NCBI RefSeq assembly: GCF_001468065.1
Contig: NZ_LNYZ01000014.1
Span: 1 to 64,000 of the forward strand
Length of the DNA stretch: 64,000 bases
DNA from: Legionella steigerwaltii
GTDB lineage: Bacteria > Pseudomonadota > Gammaproteobacteria > Legionellales > Legionellaceae
Direction: 5' to 3'
The notes under the pieces were generated by a model, which saw nothing but the letters and a program-made list of their open reading frames with translations, was not told the origin of the DNA and did not search any database. Shown here in pieces: positions 35,040 through 44,685 of this stretch. How positions within the stretch are numbered: position 1 is the stretch's first letter; every line of letters begins with the position of its first letter. Made by a program: the position numbers and the translations under genes.

Positions 35040-37337
35040 TCATAAGGACTTACCAGCCCTGATGAGACTGCCTAATCCTTCGTCTTCCAGTGCCTTTTGT
35101 AAATGAAAACGTATTTGTGCAGGATGTTCAAATTCTAACACTTCGGCAAGAATTTTACGCGCATGAGCAATAGCCAAATTACGAATAACCCATTTCACTC
35201 GCGGTAAACTAGAAGAGTTCATACTTAGGGTATCAAAACCCATAGCGACCAATAAAATAACAGCTAGAGGGTCGCTAGCCATTTCGCCACAAATACTCAC
35301 TTCTACTCCTGCTGCATGACCTCCTTCTACGACTTTTAGTAAAACACGCAACATAGCTGGATGCATGGCATCATAAAGGCCAGCAACTCGGGCATTATTA
35401 CGGTCTACAGCAAGAAAATATTGGGTCAAATCGTTGCTACCTACAGAGATAAAATCAACTCGTTTGGCGATTTCGCGTGCCAAATAGGCGGCTGCAGGAA
35501 CCTCAATCATGACACCTAGCTTTGGTTTTTCTATATTACAACCTTCTTCTAATAATTCTGTAAATGCTTGATCAATAAGATAAGAAGCTTCTTCGACTTC
35601 ACTTAAATTGGTGACCATAGGTAACATGATGCGCAAATTATTCAATTCTTCGCTCGCACGCATCATCGCACGGACTTGCATCAAGAAGACATCAGGATGA
35701 TCCAGGGTTACGCGAATTCCTCTCCACCCTAAATAGGGATTATCTTCTGCTACAGGAAAATAGGGGAGAACTTTATCACCACCAATATCCAGAGTCCGCA
35801 TGGTCACGGGGCGTGGAGAAAAGGCTTTTAGTGTTTGTCGATAAATAATGGTTTGTTCATCTTCTGAAGGAAAATGATCCCGGCTCATAAAAGGCACTTC
35901 TGAACGATATAGACCAACCCCTTCAGCGCCGACGCTCATGGATAAACCAGCGTCCATAGCCAAACCCGTGTTGACTTGCAAAGAAATTCTATAGTTGTCG
36001 GTAGTTTCTGCAGGTTTATCTCGTAAACTAATCAAGCTCTGGTTTAATGCCTGCTCTTCTTGCTCAAGGAGCTTGAATTCTGCAAGTACGGATTTTGATG
36101 GTGAAATATAAACTTGCCCATAATATCCATCAACAACAATGGCCCGGCGGGAAATCAAATCTAATTTTAAACCACGCACACCCATAACCGTGGGAACACC
36201 TAATGCACGAGCTAAAATAGCAACATGTGAGTTATTAGAGCCTTTGGCTGATATAACGCCTGCCAGACATCCTTCAGGAACCTCAGCTAACGCCGCAGCA
36301 GTTACTTCCTCTCCAACCAAAACAGTCCTTTTGGGATATACAATTTCTTCTTGTTGTGACCATTGTAATGCCGCCAAAACACGACGTCCCAAATCACGGA
36401 AATCACTGGCCCGTTCACGAAGGTAGGTGTCTTCCATATTTTCAAATTGTGCTATGTGCTTTTTAATTACCGTTGCTAAAGCTGCCTGCGCCCCAATTTT
36501 TTCTTTACGAATGATATGCTCGACTTCAACACCTAGGCTGTCTTTATCCAGAATACGTAAATAGACATCAAACAGCGCATGTTCTTCTTCGCCAACCACA
36601 GACTTCATGCGTCTGCTTAAACGGTGCATGTCTTCACGAGTGGACTCCAGAGCTTCATAAAACGCGTTAATTTCCTCATCCAAAGTCTCGACAGGATTTA
36701 GTGGTACGGCATCAATGTCTGCCTGCGGATACACAACTACGGCAGTACCTATCCCAATACCTGGGACAGAGCCAATTCCAGCAAGCGCTGCGGTGCTGAC
36801 TTCTCCTTTTTTGGCAACACCCATAGGCTTGGGCTGTGTTAATTCAGCTAACTCACCTGTTGCCTCTGCATGAGCGATAATTCCACCAAGTTGAGCCGCT
36901 AAAGTAATTAAAAAAGATTCTTCCGTGTCATCGAAATAACGTTGTTCTGTTTGTTGAACAATGAGAACACCATAGAGCTTTCTATGCTGAATAATCGGGA
37001 CGCCTAAAAATGCTTTAAAATGTTCTTCACCTAATAACGGATTATGATAAAAATCAGGATGGGCGGGGGCATCTTCAAGATTAATAGGCTCTTCGCGTCG
37101 ACCGACAAGGCCAACAAGACCGCTATCAAAGGAAATACGAACTCGAAATTGTGCTTGTTTGTTTAAACCTTCTGTTGCGATAAGAACGTATTCGGCGTGT
37201 TTGGTATCGATGAGGTAAACGGAAGCGGCCTCTGCATTAATGGCTTTATTAATTTGTTGCACTAAAATGCCAAGTGCTTCAGAAAGCTGCTTAGCTGCAG
37301 TGACTTCTTGAACTATCCGCTTAAGTACTTTGAGCAT
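35040..37337 (-). CDS. ptsP: Phosphoenolpyruvate-protein phosphotransferase PtsP (nitrogen PTS EI)
   Basis: 765 residues: N-terminal GAF domain (about 1-165), then enzyme I with the phospho-His loop SNNSHVAILARALGVPTVMG (near residue 370) and the PEP-binding TIM barrel (RTLDIGGDKVLPYF, FISVGSNDLTQYFLAVDR, ICGEMASDP). First enzyme of the regulatory PTSNtr relay; in Legionella-like bacteria the relay is tied to nutrient status. It lies downstream of rppH on the same strand, the classical gammaproteobacterial pair. Confidence 0.95.
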   Translation of the reverse strand: MLKVLKRIVQEVTAAKQLSEALGILVQQINKAINAEAASVYLIDTKHAEYVLIATEGLNKQAQFRVRISFDSGLVGLVGRREEPINLEDAPAHPDFYHNPLLGEEHFKAFLGVPIIQHRKLYGVLIVQQTEQRYFDDTEESFLITLAAQLGGIIAHAEATGELAELTQPKPMGVAKKGEVSTAALAGIGSVPGIGIGTAVVVYPQADIDAVPLNPVETLDEEINAFYEALESTREDMHRLSRRMKSVVGEEEHALFDVYLRILDKDSLGVEVEHIIRKEKIGAQAALATVIKKHIAQFENMEDTYLRERASDFRDLGRRVLAALQWSQQEEIVYPKRTVLVGEEVTAAALAEVPEGCLAGVISAKGSNNSHVAILARALGVPTVMGVRGLKLDLISRRAIVVDGYYGQVYISPSKSVLAEFKLLEQEEQALNQSLISLRDKPAETTDNYRISLQVNTGLAMDAGLSMSVGAEGVGLYRSEVPFMSRDHFPSEDEQTIIYRQTLKAFSPRPVTMRTLDIGGDKVLPYFPVAEDNPYLGWRGIRVTLDHPDVFLMQVRAMMRASEELNNLRIMLPMVTNLSEVEEASYLIDQAFTELLEEGCNIEKPKLGVMIEVPAAAYLAREIAKRVDFISVGSNDLTQYFLAVDRNNARVAGLYDAMHPAMLRVLLKVVEGGHAAGVEVSICGEMASDPLAVILLVAMGFDTLSMNSSSLPRVKWVIRNLAIAHARKILAEVLEFEHPAQIRFHLQKALEDEGLGSLIRAGKSL

Positions 37338-37366
37338 CTATGCCTATGATTACCTCTTTTCTAAAT

Positions 37367-37486
37367 GGTCAACGGCCATATTTGGCACATCTTGTACGAA
37401 AATCGTTTCGAAAAACACCGATCTATGCTCCGTTTTTTCTAAAGCGATTTTCGTTCAACCTGCGCTCAAATTCAACCGTTCCCTAA
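37367..37486. repeat. Long imperfect palindrome between rppH and ptsP
   Basis: Core arms ACGAAAATCG and CGATTTTCGT, extending outward with mismatches (CAACGG ... CCGTT) over about 120 bp. Size and layout resemble hairpin family 2 (11842, 62283) but the sequence differs. Confidence 0.5.
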
Positions 37487-37505
37487 TATTTTATATCCCT
37501 GTGCC

Positions 37506-38024
37506 CTATGATCTCTTCTTTCGTTTAATGCCGTAAGGAGAACGACGATTTTTTTTCAATAAAGGTTCTAATTCTTTTAACGCCTGCGAGTAAACCTGGC
37601 GTTTAAAAAAAATAACCTGCCCTTCAGGCTCATGAAAATCAACCCAACGCCAGCTGTCAAATTCTGGTGAGTCACTCAGATCCAGTTTGACTTTTTGCTC
37701 ACTGGCAATGAGCTTTATCAAATACCATTTTTGTTTTTGTCCAATCACCAAAGGTTCGCTGCCATGACGCAGATATTGTTTAGGAAGTCTGTATTTAAGC
37801 CAGCGCTTTGTAGAGCCTATAACTTCAACATCTTCCTTATCCAAACCTACTTCTTCATGCAATTCCCGAAACATTGCCTCTAATGATGTTTCGCCAGCAG
37901 CCAAGCCGCCTTGCGGAAATTGCCAAGCATCATGACCAGTCCTTCTACCCCAAAAAACCCTATTCTGTGCGTTGACAAGGATAATACCTACATTCAACCG
38001 ATAACCGGCACGATCAATCACCAT
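37506..38024 (-). CDS. rppH: RNA pyrophosphohydrolase
   Basis: 172-residue Nudix protein. The Nudix box spans residues around 38-60 (GGLAAGETS then RELHEEVGL), and the start MVIDRAGYRLNVGIILVN is typical of RppH. Removes pyrophosphate from 5'-triphosphate mRNA to start decay. Followed by ptsP after a 168-bp hairpin-containing spacer. Confidence 0.95.
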   Translation of the reverse strand: MVIDRAGYRLNVGIILVNAQNRVFWGRRTGHDAWQFPQGGLAAGETSLEAMFRELHEEVGLDKEDVEVIGSTKRWLKYRLPKQYLRHGSEPLVIGQKQKWYLIKLIASEQKVKLDLSDSPEFDSWRWVDFHEPEGQVIFFKRQVYSQALKELEPLLKKNRRSPYGIKRKKRS

Positions 38025-38335
38025 GATGTCACTGTTTAGATTAAACCGCTAATACTTTGATTTTTCCATAAACAGCAAGACCTTGGCAATTAAATCTGTA
38101 ATTATTATTGAAAAAAGGTTACTACTCAACAAAATCTGTCGTAGTTTTCATTCTTGGAGATCAAATCTGTAGCCTGGGTGCAGCGCAGCGGAACCCGGGG
38201 TTGTGGATATGAATTGAGCATTCAATCCCGGGTTCCGCTGCGCTGCACCCAGGCTACATGACTCCATGACTCTATCCAGCATTGAATAAAAGTATATAAT
38301 TTATAATTAGAACAAATACTCAAACTTACAAACAC
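38025..38335. other. Divergent region rppH / asparaginase
   Basis: 311 bp without a gene. It holds palindrome copy 7 in the middle and an AT-rich stretch with TATATAATTTATAATTA just before the asparaginase ATG, which may carry its promoter. Confidence 0.5.
38169..38257. repeat. Interspersed palindrome, copy 7
   Basis: GTAGCCTGGGTGCAGCGCAG ... GCGCTGCACCCAGGCTAC with perfectly complementary outer arms and a loop of about 28 nt. Confidence 0.92.
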
Positions 38336-39346
38336 ATGAAAAAAAGAGTTTTAATAATAAATACCGGCGGTACTATTAGCAGCATTAAGACAGAAAATGG
38401 CTATGAGCCTGCTGCAGGGTACGTAGAAGCTGCATTGCAACAAATTCCTTTGCTCAAACATGAAGACATGCCCGAATATTCGATAAAGGAATACTATCCT
38501 TTGCTTGATTCTTCGAATATGACTGTGTATGACTGGAATCGAATAGCGCGCGATATAGCGGAAGATTATGCGCATTTTGATGGCTTTGTTGTATTCCATG
38601 GGACTGATACTATGGCTTATACCGCATCGGCTTTATCCTTTATGTTGGAAAACTTGGGTAAGCCGGTAATTATTACAGGTTCGCAGATTCCTTTATCTGA
38701 AGTACGCAATGATGCAATTGATAATGTGATCACTTCCTTATGGCTTTGTGCGAATCAGCCTATACATGAAGTATGCATTTATTTTAATCAGCATCTATTA
38801 CGCGGTAATCGATCACAAAAAATCAGTTCACAGGGATTTAAAGCGTTTGATTCACCGAATTATCCACATCTCGCGTCTATAGGGATTGAAATAAAGGTTC
38901 ATAAAAACTTATTGCTGAAGCGGCCGAAAAAGGCATTTCATTTACAAACAATAGAACCACAGTTTATTGCCAATTTTAGATTATTCCCAGGTTTTGCCAC
39001 GGAGGTTTTGACCTATATTTTGAATCAGCCTTTATGTGGTTTGATTCTTGAGACATACGGTGCGGGTAATGCTCAAAATAATGATCCTCGTTTTTTAAAA
39101 TTGCTCAAGGATACTTGTGCACGCGGGGTTATCATTGTTAATTGCACTCAATGCCAACAAGGTGGTGTGGAAATGAGTCAATATGCTACGGGGCATTCTC
39201 TAAAGCAAGCAGGGTTAATTAGCGGCCACGATATGACTCCAGAAGCTGCTCACTGCAAGTTGTTGTATTTGCTCAGTAAGCGACTCGAAATTTTGGAAAT
39301 AAAGAAGCTGATGACAACAGACCTTTGTGGTGAGTTGACTTCGTAG
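38336..39346 (+). CDS. ansA: Type I (cytoplasmic-like) L-asparaginase
   Basis: 336 residues, no signal peptide. The first catalytic Thr lies in INTGGTISS (residues 8-16) and the second in VVFHGTDTMAYTASALSFML (near residue 85). Converts asparagine to aspartate and ammonia. Length and lack of signal favour the AnsA/type I group. Single gene. Confidence 0.9.
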   Translation: MKKRVLIINTGGTISSIKTENGYEPAAGYVEAALQQIPLLKHEDMPEYSIKEYYPLLDSSNMTVYDWNRIARDIAEDYAHFDGFVVFHGTDTMAYTASALSFMLENLGKPVIITGSQIPLSEVRNDAIDNVITSLWLCANQPIHEVCIYFNQHLLRGNRSQKISSQGFKAFDSPNYPHLASIGIEIKVHKNLLLKRPKKAFHLQTIEPQFIANFRLFPGFATEVLTYILNQPLCGLILETYGAGNAQNNDPRFLKLLKDTCARGVIIVNCTQCQQGGVEMSQYATGHSLKQAGLISGHDMTPEAAHCKLLYLLSKRLEILEIKKLMTTDLCGELTS

Positions 39347-39356
39347 ACTGGCGTTT

Positions 39357-39430
39357 TGTAACCTGGGTTAGGCGAAGCCGTAACCCGGATTTTTTTACGC
39401 CATCCCGAGTGTAACGAGTGATCTCCGGAT
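39357..39430. repeat. Repeat fragments downstream of ansA
   Basis: A degenerate single arm of the main palindrome (GTAACCTGGGTTAGGCGAAG...) followed by CATCCCGAGTGTAACGAG, a fragment of the repeat type at 7741. The same pairing of the two repeat types occurs after coxC. Confidence 0.5.
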
Positions 39431-39446
39431 AACGGGATAGATAGAA

Positions 39447-40349
39447 TTAAGTTGTTAATGATGCCTTCTCTTTCTTCTCTTCTTCCTCTTTTTTATCGAG
39501 TGTTCTGGCTTCAATTTCCTCAAACGCATTGTCCATAGCAACTTTTAATCGTCCCCGGCTGGGTTTTATGGTTGGTGCCTTAACTCGTGCAACTGCAATC
39601 AAAGTGACTTGCACAGGTATTGAGTCAATGGGCTTGGATTCTTCACAAATTTTGGCATTTTCTCTATGAATTGCCTGTATCGCTTCGTTAACAAATGTCT
39701 TACGTAAATTTTTATAATCAGGTTTATCTGGATCCAAACCTTCCAGTTTCTTCTTACAGATCAGAATATTTTTCATCAGACATTCTTCTTTTTGAGCTCG
39801 GATCTCTATTGCTGTAGAGTTGCTAATACTATTGGCAACTTTTTCATATATTTTAGCAAGCATACCTTCTTCAGGAGGACAAAGAATATGTTCGCCCAAG
39901 TAATAAGCTGCATGAGCACAAAGTAGATTAAACGGATCATCATCATCAGCAACATCGATAAAAGTAAACGCATTCTCACTGTTCTCACTTTTCTCGCTTT
40001 TCTCACCAAGATAACGGTAGAATCGGTCCAGACTTGAATTAAGCGCACTTAAAGTATCATTCAAACCACCCCTACTCCACGATTTTAGAGAGCGTAATTT
40101 TTCTACGGCACCGTCTGTTTTGCTGATGAGCTCTTGCAAGGCAGCTAAATTTTTTTTATCTGTATCTTCCGGCTTAAGGTCCGCAACATATTTTTGCAGA
40201 TTACGTGTTAAAGCCCTTTGTTGTTCAGAATGTTTGGTATCTCGAAAAATTCCAGATATCACCCCGTTATCATCAGCAATTGAATCTTCAATTGATTTTT
40301 GCAATACTCGATCGATAAGTGCTTGGGCTGTTCTAACAAATATGGTCAT
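39447..40349 (-). CDS. Hypothetical effector-like protein
   Basis: 300 residues, soluble, helical, family not recognised. The C-terminus is strongly charged (KKEEEEKKEKASLTT): a Glu block followed by a short Ser/Thr tail, as seen in many substrates of the Legionella Dot/Icm type IV secretion system. Export is inference. AAGGAG precedes the ATG at 40349. It stands alone between convergent ansA and divergent glmU. Confidence 0.5.
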   Translation of the reverse strand: MTIFVRTAQALIDRVLQKSIEDSIADDNGVISGIFRDTKHSEQQRALTRNLQKYVADLKPEDTDKKNLAALQELISKTDGAVEKLRSLKSWSRGGLNDTLSALNSSLDRFYRYLGEKSEKSENSENAFTFIDVADDDDPFNLLCAHAAYYLGEHILCPPEEGMLAKIYEKVANSISNSTAIEIRAQKEECLMKNILICKKKLEGLDPDKPDYKNLRKTFVNEAIQAIHRENAKICEESKPIDSIPVQVTLIAVARVKAPTIKPSRGRLKVAMDNAFEEIEARTLDKKEEEEKKEKASLTT

Positions 40350-40463
40350 CGCTCTACTCCTTGAACTGTAATTTAGTTATCATACCCCTTTAATTTTTTT
40401 ATTATTGAGGCAGATTGTTTCATTGCTAGCTGCTTTGTTTTTAACCTAGGAACTCATAATTAC

Positions 40464-41846
40464 ATGAACTTACAAATTATTATTTTAGCTGCAGGACAGG
40501 GTAAACGAATGTATTCCAATACCCCTAAAGTACTCCACCAAATTGCTGGGAAGCCTATGCTTACTCGAGTAGTGGAAACCGCACAGCAGCTAAATCCTGA
40601 TGTAATTCATGTTGTATACGGTCATGGTGGTGAACAACTTAAGAACTCACTCCCTGACTTACCTGTGCATTGGGTATATCAAGCAGAACAATTAGGTACT
40701 GGACACGCAGTGATGCAGGCCTTACCGTTTATTCCACCACAAACACAAGTACTTGTTTTATCTGCTGATGTACCGCTTATTCAAGCAAATACGTTGCGTG
40801 CTTTGATCGAATGCAGCAATACAGCAAATCCCTATAAATCCGTTTTGGCACTCTTGGTTGCCCATCTCGAAGATCCCAGCGGTCTTGGACGTATTATTAG
40901 AAACAACCAAGGTGAAGTTTCCATCATTGTAGAAGAAAAAGATGCAAATGAGCAAGAAAAGAATATAAAAGAAATTTATTCGGGAATTTGTTGTGCAATA
41001 TCTGACGATTTGGCTTCATGGTTACCCAAATTGGGTAATGATAATGCTCAGTCTGAGTATTACCTCACAGAAATTATTGCTTTAGCTGTTGCCAATCAAA
41101 CACCAATTAATACACTGAGTGTAAAAGATAGTGCAGAAATTCAAGGTGTAAATAACCGTCTGCAATTGCAGCAATTAGAGCGAATATGGCAGGTAAGGCA
41201 AGCTGAAAAATTATTGCAGCAAGGGGTAACTCTTGCTGATGCAAATCGTTTTGATTTACGTGGTGAGTTAATCTGTGGAAAAGACGTATTCATTGACATT
41301 AACTGCGTATTTAAAGGAAAGGTTGTTATTGGAGATGGCTGCTCTATAGGCCCTAATTGCATTCTCGCTGATGTGACTTTGGGAGCAGGGTGCCAAATTT
41401 ACGCCAACAGTGTCTTAGAAGGATGCAACATCGCAAATGATTGCGCTATTGGTCCTTTTGCCCGCTTAAGAACAGGAACTGAATTGGCTGCGCACTGTAA
41501 GATAGGCAATTTTGTTGAAACCAAAAAGGCTGTATTTGATGAGGGCTCCAAGGCTAGTCATCTAAGTTATTTAGGTGATGTCACTCTTGGGAAACAAGTC
41601 AATGTGGGGGCGGGTACGATTACCTGTAATTACGACGGAGTTAACAAACATAAAACCATTATTGAGGATGGTGTTTTTGTTGGTTCAGATACTCAGTTCA
41701 TCGCTCCAGTGACGGTAGGTGCCAATGCAACTATAGGCGCAGGCAGTACTATACGGAAAAATGTTCCTCCTGGTGAATTGACGCTTACTGAATCAAAACA
41801 GAAAACGGTCTATGGCTGGAAACGGCCTGTGAAAAAGGAGTCTTAA
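40464..41846 (+). CDS. glmU: Bifunctional UDP-GlcNAc pyrophosphorylase / GlcN-1-P acetyltransferase
   Basis: 460 residues: N-terminal nucleotidyltransferase with AAGQGKRMYSNTPKVLH (residue 9 on) and a C-terminal left-handed beta-helix of hexapeptide repeats (about 250-440; IGDGCSIGPNCILADVTLG). Makes UDP-GlcNAc for peptidoglycan and LPS. Single gene, palindrome copy 8 downstream. Confidence 0.97.
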   Translation: MNLQIIILAAGQGKRMYSNTPKVLHQIAGKPMLTRVVETAQQLNPDVIHVVYGHGGEQLKNSLPDLPVHWVYQAEQLGTGHAVMQALPFIPPQTQVLVLSADVPLIQANTLRALIECSNTANPYKSVLALLVAHLEDPSGLGRIIRNNQGEVSIIVEEKDANEQEKNIKEIYSGICCAISDDLASWLPKLGNDNAQSEYYLTEIIALAVANQTPINTLSVKDSAEIQGVNNRLQLQQLERIWQVRQAEKLLQQGVTLADANRFDLRGELICGKDVFIDINCVFKGKVVIGDGCSIGPNCILADVTLGAGCQIYANSVLEGCNIANDCAIGPFARLRTGTELAAHCKIGNFVETKKAVFDEGSKASHLSYLGDVTLGKQVNVGAGTITCNYDGVNKHKTIIEDGVFVGSDTQFIAPVTVGANATIGAGSTIRKNVPPGELTLTESKQKTVYGWKRPVKKES

Positions 41847-41914
41847 GTATTCACTCTGATTTTTCACCAAGATTCAAACATGCCCTTTGAATAGAATAGA
41901 AATTGTAGCTGGGT

Positions 41915-41996
41915 GAAGGCGCGAGCCGTAACCGGGGATTTAGAAGTTTATTCATGTCCAGAACCCCGGGTTTCGCTTGCGCTTCACCCAGGCTAC
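41915..41996. repeat. Interspersed palindrome, copy 8
   Basis: GTAGCTGGGTGAAGGCGCGA ... GCGCTTCACCCAGGCTAC between convergent glmU and the membrane protein gene. One C is missing in the left arm. Confidence 0.88.
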
Positions 41997-42027
41997 ATCC
42001 AGCTTCAATTTTGGGGCGATTATGATT

Positions 42028-43302
42028 TCAATCATACTGCAACTTCAATGACTTATTTTTTTCCATATAAGCACAGAACCAGAGAATGAAAGGTAAGAAA
42101 ATCAAGGTCATTAATAATTTATAATGCCAAACATTAACTACCAAACTAATAATTTGATCATAAGGATAGATGTCACCAAATAGCAAATTGTAGTCAACTA
42201 AACATAATAAAGAATTAGAACAAAAATTAGCGATTAAAATACGTAATGGACGATGTAAGTTCCACTTGGAAATTTTCAAGTAGTGTAACAACATAGCATT
42301 ACTGATAAAGGCAATAAACAAAGTCAGGGAGGCAGTAGGTAGCCTTTTCAGCATGATGTAATTATAAAAAGGATTCAAATTAAAGAAGGTTGGAGATGGC
42401 AAGGCTACAATCCCCATAAGCAAAACATCAAATGTAAATTGAGTGGCAATGAGTATCAGACACAATTTTAGATTGACTCGATAACCCCACAGTTCGCCGA
42501 GAATGGTACTAATCACCAGGGTAATCGGAAAGAATAATGAACTGGCCGATAAAACCATATATTTATGTACAATCGTTACTATTCTGTATTCGCAAGCCAA
42601 ACATATCAGCATGACTACGATCGCAACACAAATAAAGTAATGATATAAGGGTAACTCTTCTCTGCCGCGTTCAGGAAAAACTAAATTCTGGTATTTCAAT
42701 AATAAGATCAAATAGAAAACACCGATAAGAAGCAGTATTAGTGAGGCAATCATGAATGAATCAATAAAAATTTGTTTAAAGCTTTGAAGATGAGCACCTG
42801 AAAATAAAAGGAAAAAGTCCAATCCAAAAAAACTGATGCCACCTAACACCGCAAGGAGCATACATTGCTTTGGTGAAGGTAACGTTTTACTGGATTTAGG
42901 ATAAAACAAAAGATGGGGCAGGTAGAAGCTTAGTGCGAAAGCAATCGTAGTTGCAAAGAACTTTTTAGGTATGTCTTCAAAAATAATTTGATAAACTGGA
43001 TTATCATGCATGTATTCAGCTGCGGGCAAATTGATTAAGACGTAAACACCAATACAAAAAAGATATAACGTCATTAGAGAGATATTGAGCAAGTGTCTTT
43101 GTTCTTTAATGGTGCAGTTTCTCAATGCTACCAAATACAAGCCTGCTATGAGTGGACAGATTAATCCATTCACTGAGAACACCAGTCCTTGAATGAGAAC
43201 GATTTTAAACGATACGTTGATTAATAAAATAAGAGAGGTAATTACACTTACAGTCAAAAGTAAAAAGCAGCGTGAGTGCTGTGAAGGCAACAATTGATTC
43301 AT
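42028..43302 (-). CDS. Membrane protein with two VUT/YhhQ-like halves
   Basis: 424 residues, about 12 TM helices, no signal peptide. The C-terminal half (about 225-420) follows the VUT/YhhQ (queuosine precursor transporter) pattern: SLFFPITLVISTILGELWGY, then FYNYIMLKRLPTASLTLFIA, then NFCSNSLLCLVDYNLLFG. The N-terminal half shows the same order more weakly (YQIIFEDIPKKFFATTIAFA, then FFGLDFFLLFSG). It therefore looks like a fused or duplicated YhhQ-like transporter. Substrate not known; queC lies 8 kb away. Confidence 0.6.
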   Translation of the reverse strand: MNQLLPSQHSRCFLLLTVSVITSLILLINVSFKIVLIQGLVFSVNGLICPLIAGLYLVALRNCTIKEQRHLLNISLMTLYLFCIGVYVLINLPAAEYMHDNPVYQIIFEDIPKKFFATTIAFALSFYLPHLLFYPKSSKTLPSPKQCMLLAVLGGISFFGLDFFLLFSGAHLQSFKQIFIDSFMIASLILLLIGVFYLILLLKYQNLVFPERGREELPLYHYFICVAIVVMLICLACEYRIVTIVHKYMVLSASSLFFPITLVISTILGELWGYRVNLKLCLILIATQFTFDVLLMGIVALPSPTFFNLNPFYNYIMLKRLPTASLTLFIAFISNAMLLHYLKISKWNLHRPLRILIANFCSNSLLCLVDYNLLFGDIYPYDQIISLVVNVWHYKLLMTLIFLPFILWFCAYMEKNKSLKLQYD

Positions 43303-43436
43303 ATATGTAGGATTTCCATAATTTTGCCTTGCCTTTGCTAATAATTGCCTTGTAATGAACTAGTTCGCGCGTAAATATATCACCATTGCATTTAATATGG
43401 CAAGTATTGGTCAATTTTGCTTGATGAGCATATAAA

Positions 43437-44666
43437 TTAAAGGAAATAGGCATAAATCAAGATATTAGCAAGAGTAAGAGGCGCACCAATTTTTATAAAT
43501 TCAAGAAAGCCAAAGCCTCTAATGCCTCTTTTTTCACAGTTTTGAATAATAATGATGTTACTTGCTGCTCCTAAAATTGATAAATTACCGGCAATAGTAC
43601 TTCCTGCGGCTAAAGCCAATAGGCTTGAATCAGAAACAGAATAGTGCATGAGAAGTGGCAAATATAAGGCCACCATGGGCACATTAGATATAAATTGACT
43701 AAGAACGATGCTGATTATCAATATAACAGGGATTTGAGTCACTGAGAGATGGAAATGATTGATCCGGGTTTGAAAAAAACCACTATCCCATACACTTTGC
43801 ATCAGAATGAAAAGACTCACAAAAAAAATCAAAGTACCCCAATCCAAACGTTTGATCAGTTCCCATCGGAGCTTACTAAAAAAAATCGGCAAGGCTGAGA
43901 TAAGTGCCATATGGCTGAAATTTAAGTGGATGGCGGGTCGGGTGAACTCGAAAATTATTTTAAGAGTGATTAAAAGAAAGAAAATGATTAAGCTCAATTT
44001 AACCAGGGTCACTGTATGGTGATCATTTATAGGCCCAGGGGCAGGTTTTTCTATAGGTTCATTTAAGGTTTCTTTGTATAAAAAATAGATAAATAGATAG
44101 GTAATTATAAGATTTATTACTGTGGGTATCGCCAAGAGTCTTATAAATTGAAAAAAAGGCGATGGCATTTCTCCTTTTATTGCAACTAATAAGTTTTGCG
44201 GGTTACCAATAGGACTAAGGGTACTGCCAATAGTAATTGAAAACGCCAGTGCAAAAAGTAAAGGCTTAATTAACTTTTTATGTGATTGGCACAATTGAAT
44301 AATAATGGGGGTGCCTATAATTGCGATTGTATCATTCATAAGTAAGGAAGCGCTTAATCCAAGGACAAAGAGGATAATGAATAGAGCCTGTTTTCCGGTG
44401 TGGGCATGATAGAATAATTTATCCGTTAGTTGTTCTAAATAGCCACTGTCTTCAGCTGCTTGTGCAATGAGAAAAACACCAAACAAATAAAACACCACAT
44501 CGGGTTCAATTGCCGCAATTGCATGAATTGGGGTAATTTGCTGCAATAAAAGTGCTGCTGCAGCGCCTGCAGTTGTAATCAGCCAAATTGGAATGATGAC
44601 TCGCGTCATCCTACGAATCGCAATCCCAATCAAGGTGATTAAAAGAATCAGTGGCGCTACAGACAT
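43437..44666 (-). CDS. SLC13/ArsB-type ion permease
   Basis: 409 residues with about 11 hydrophobic segments of the ion-transporter superfamily. Signatures: VVFYLFGVFLIAQAAEDSGY, SLLMNDTIAIIGTPIII and SPIGNPQNLLVAIKGEMPSP, plus a second NAxGN-like repeat (AAGSTIAGNLSILGAASNII). The substrate (carboxylate, sulfate, arsenite or Na+/H+) cannot be told. It follows the next gene upstream (569-residue protein) after 19 nt on the same strand. Confidence 0.82.
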   Translation of the reverse strand: MSVAPLILLITLIGIAIRRMTRVIIPIWLITTAGAAAALLLQQITPIHAIAAIEPDVVFYLFGVFLIAQAAEDSGYLEQLTDKLFYHAHTGKQALFIILFVLGLSASLLMNDTIAIIGTPIIIQLCQSHKKLIKPLLFALAFSITIGSTLSPIGNPQNLLVAIKGEMPSPFFQFIRLLAIPTVINLIITYLFIYFLYKETLNEPIEKPAPGPINDHHTVTLVKLSLIIFFLLITLKIIFEFTRPAIHLNFSHMALISALPIFFSKLRWELIKRLDWGTLIFFVSLFILMQSVWDSGFFQTRINHFHLSVTQIPVILIISIVLSQFISNVPMVALYLPLLMHYSVSDSSLLALAAGSTIAGNLSILGAASNIIIIQNCEKRGIRGFGFLEFIKIGAPLTLANILIYAYFL

Positions 44667-44685
44667 TCTTTTAATCCCTTATGCT

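Noticed and set aside
37330..37536. Rightward 68-codon ORF between ptsP and rppH
   Set aside because: It reads through the long imperfect palindrome, has no SD and no recognisable composition.
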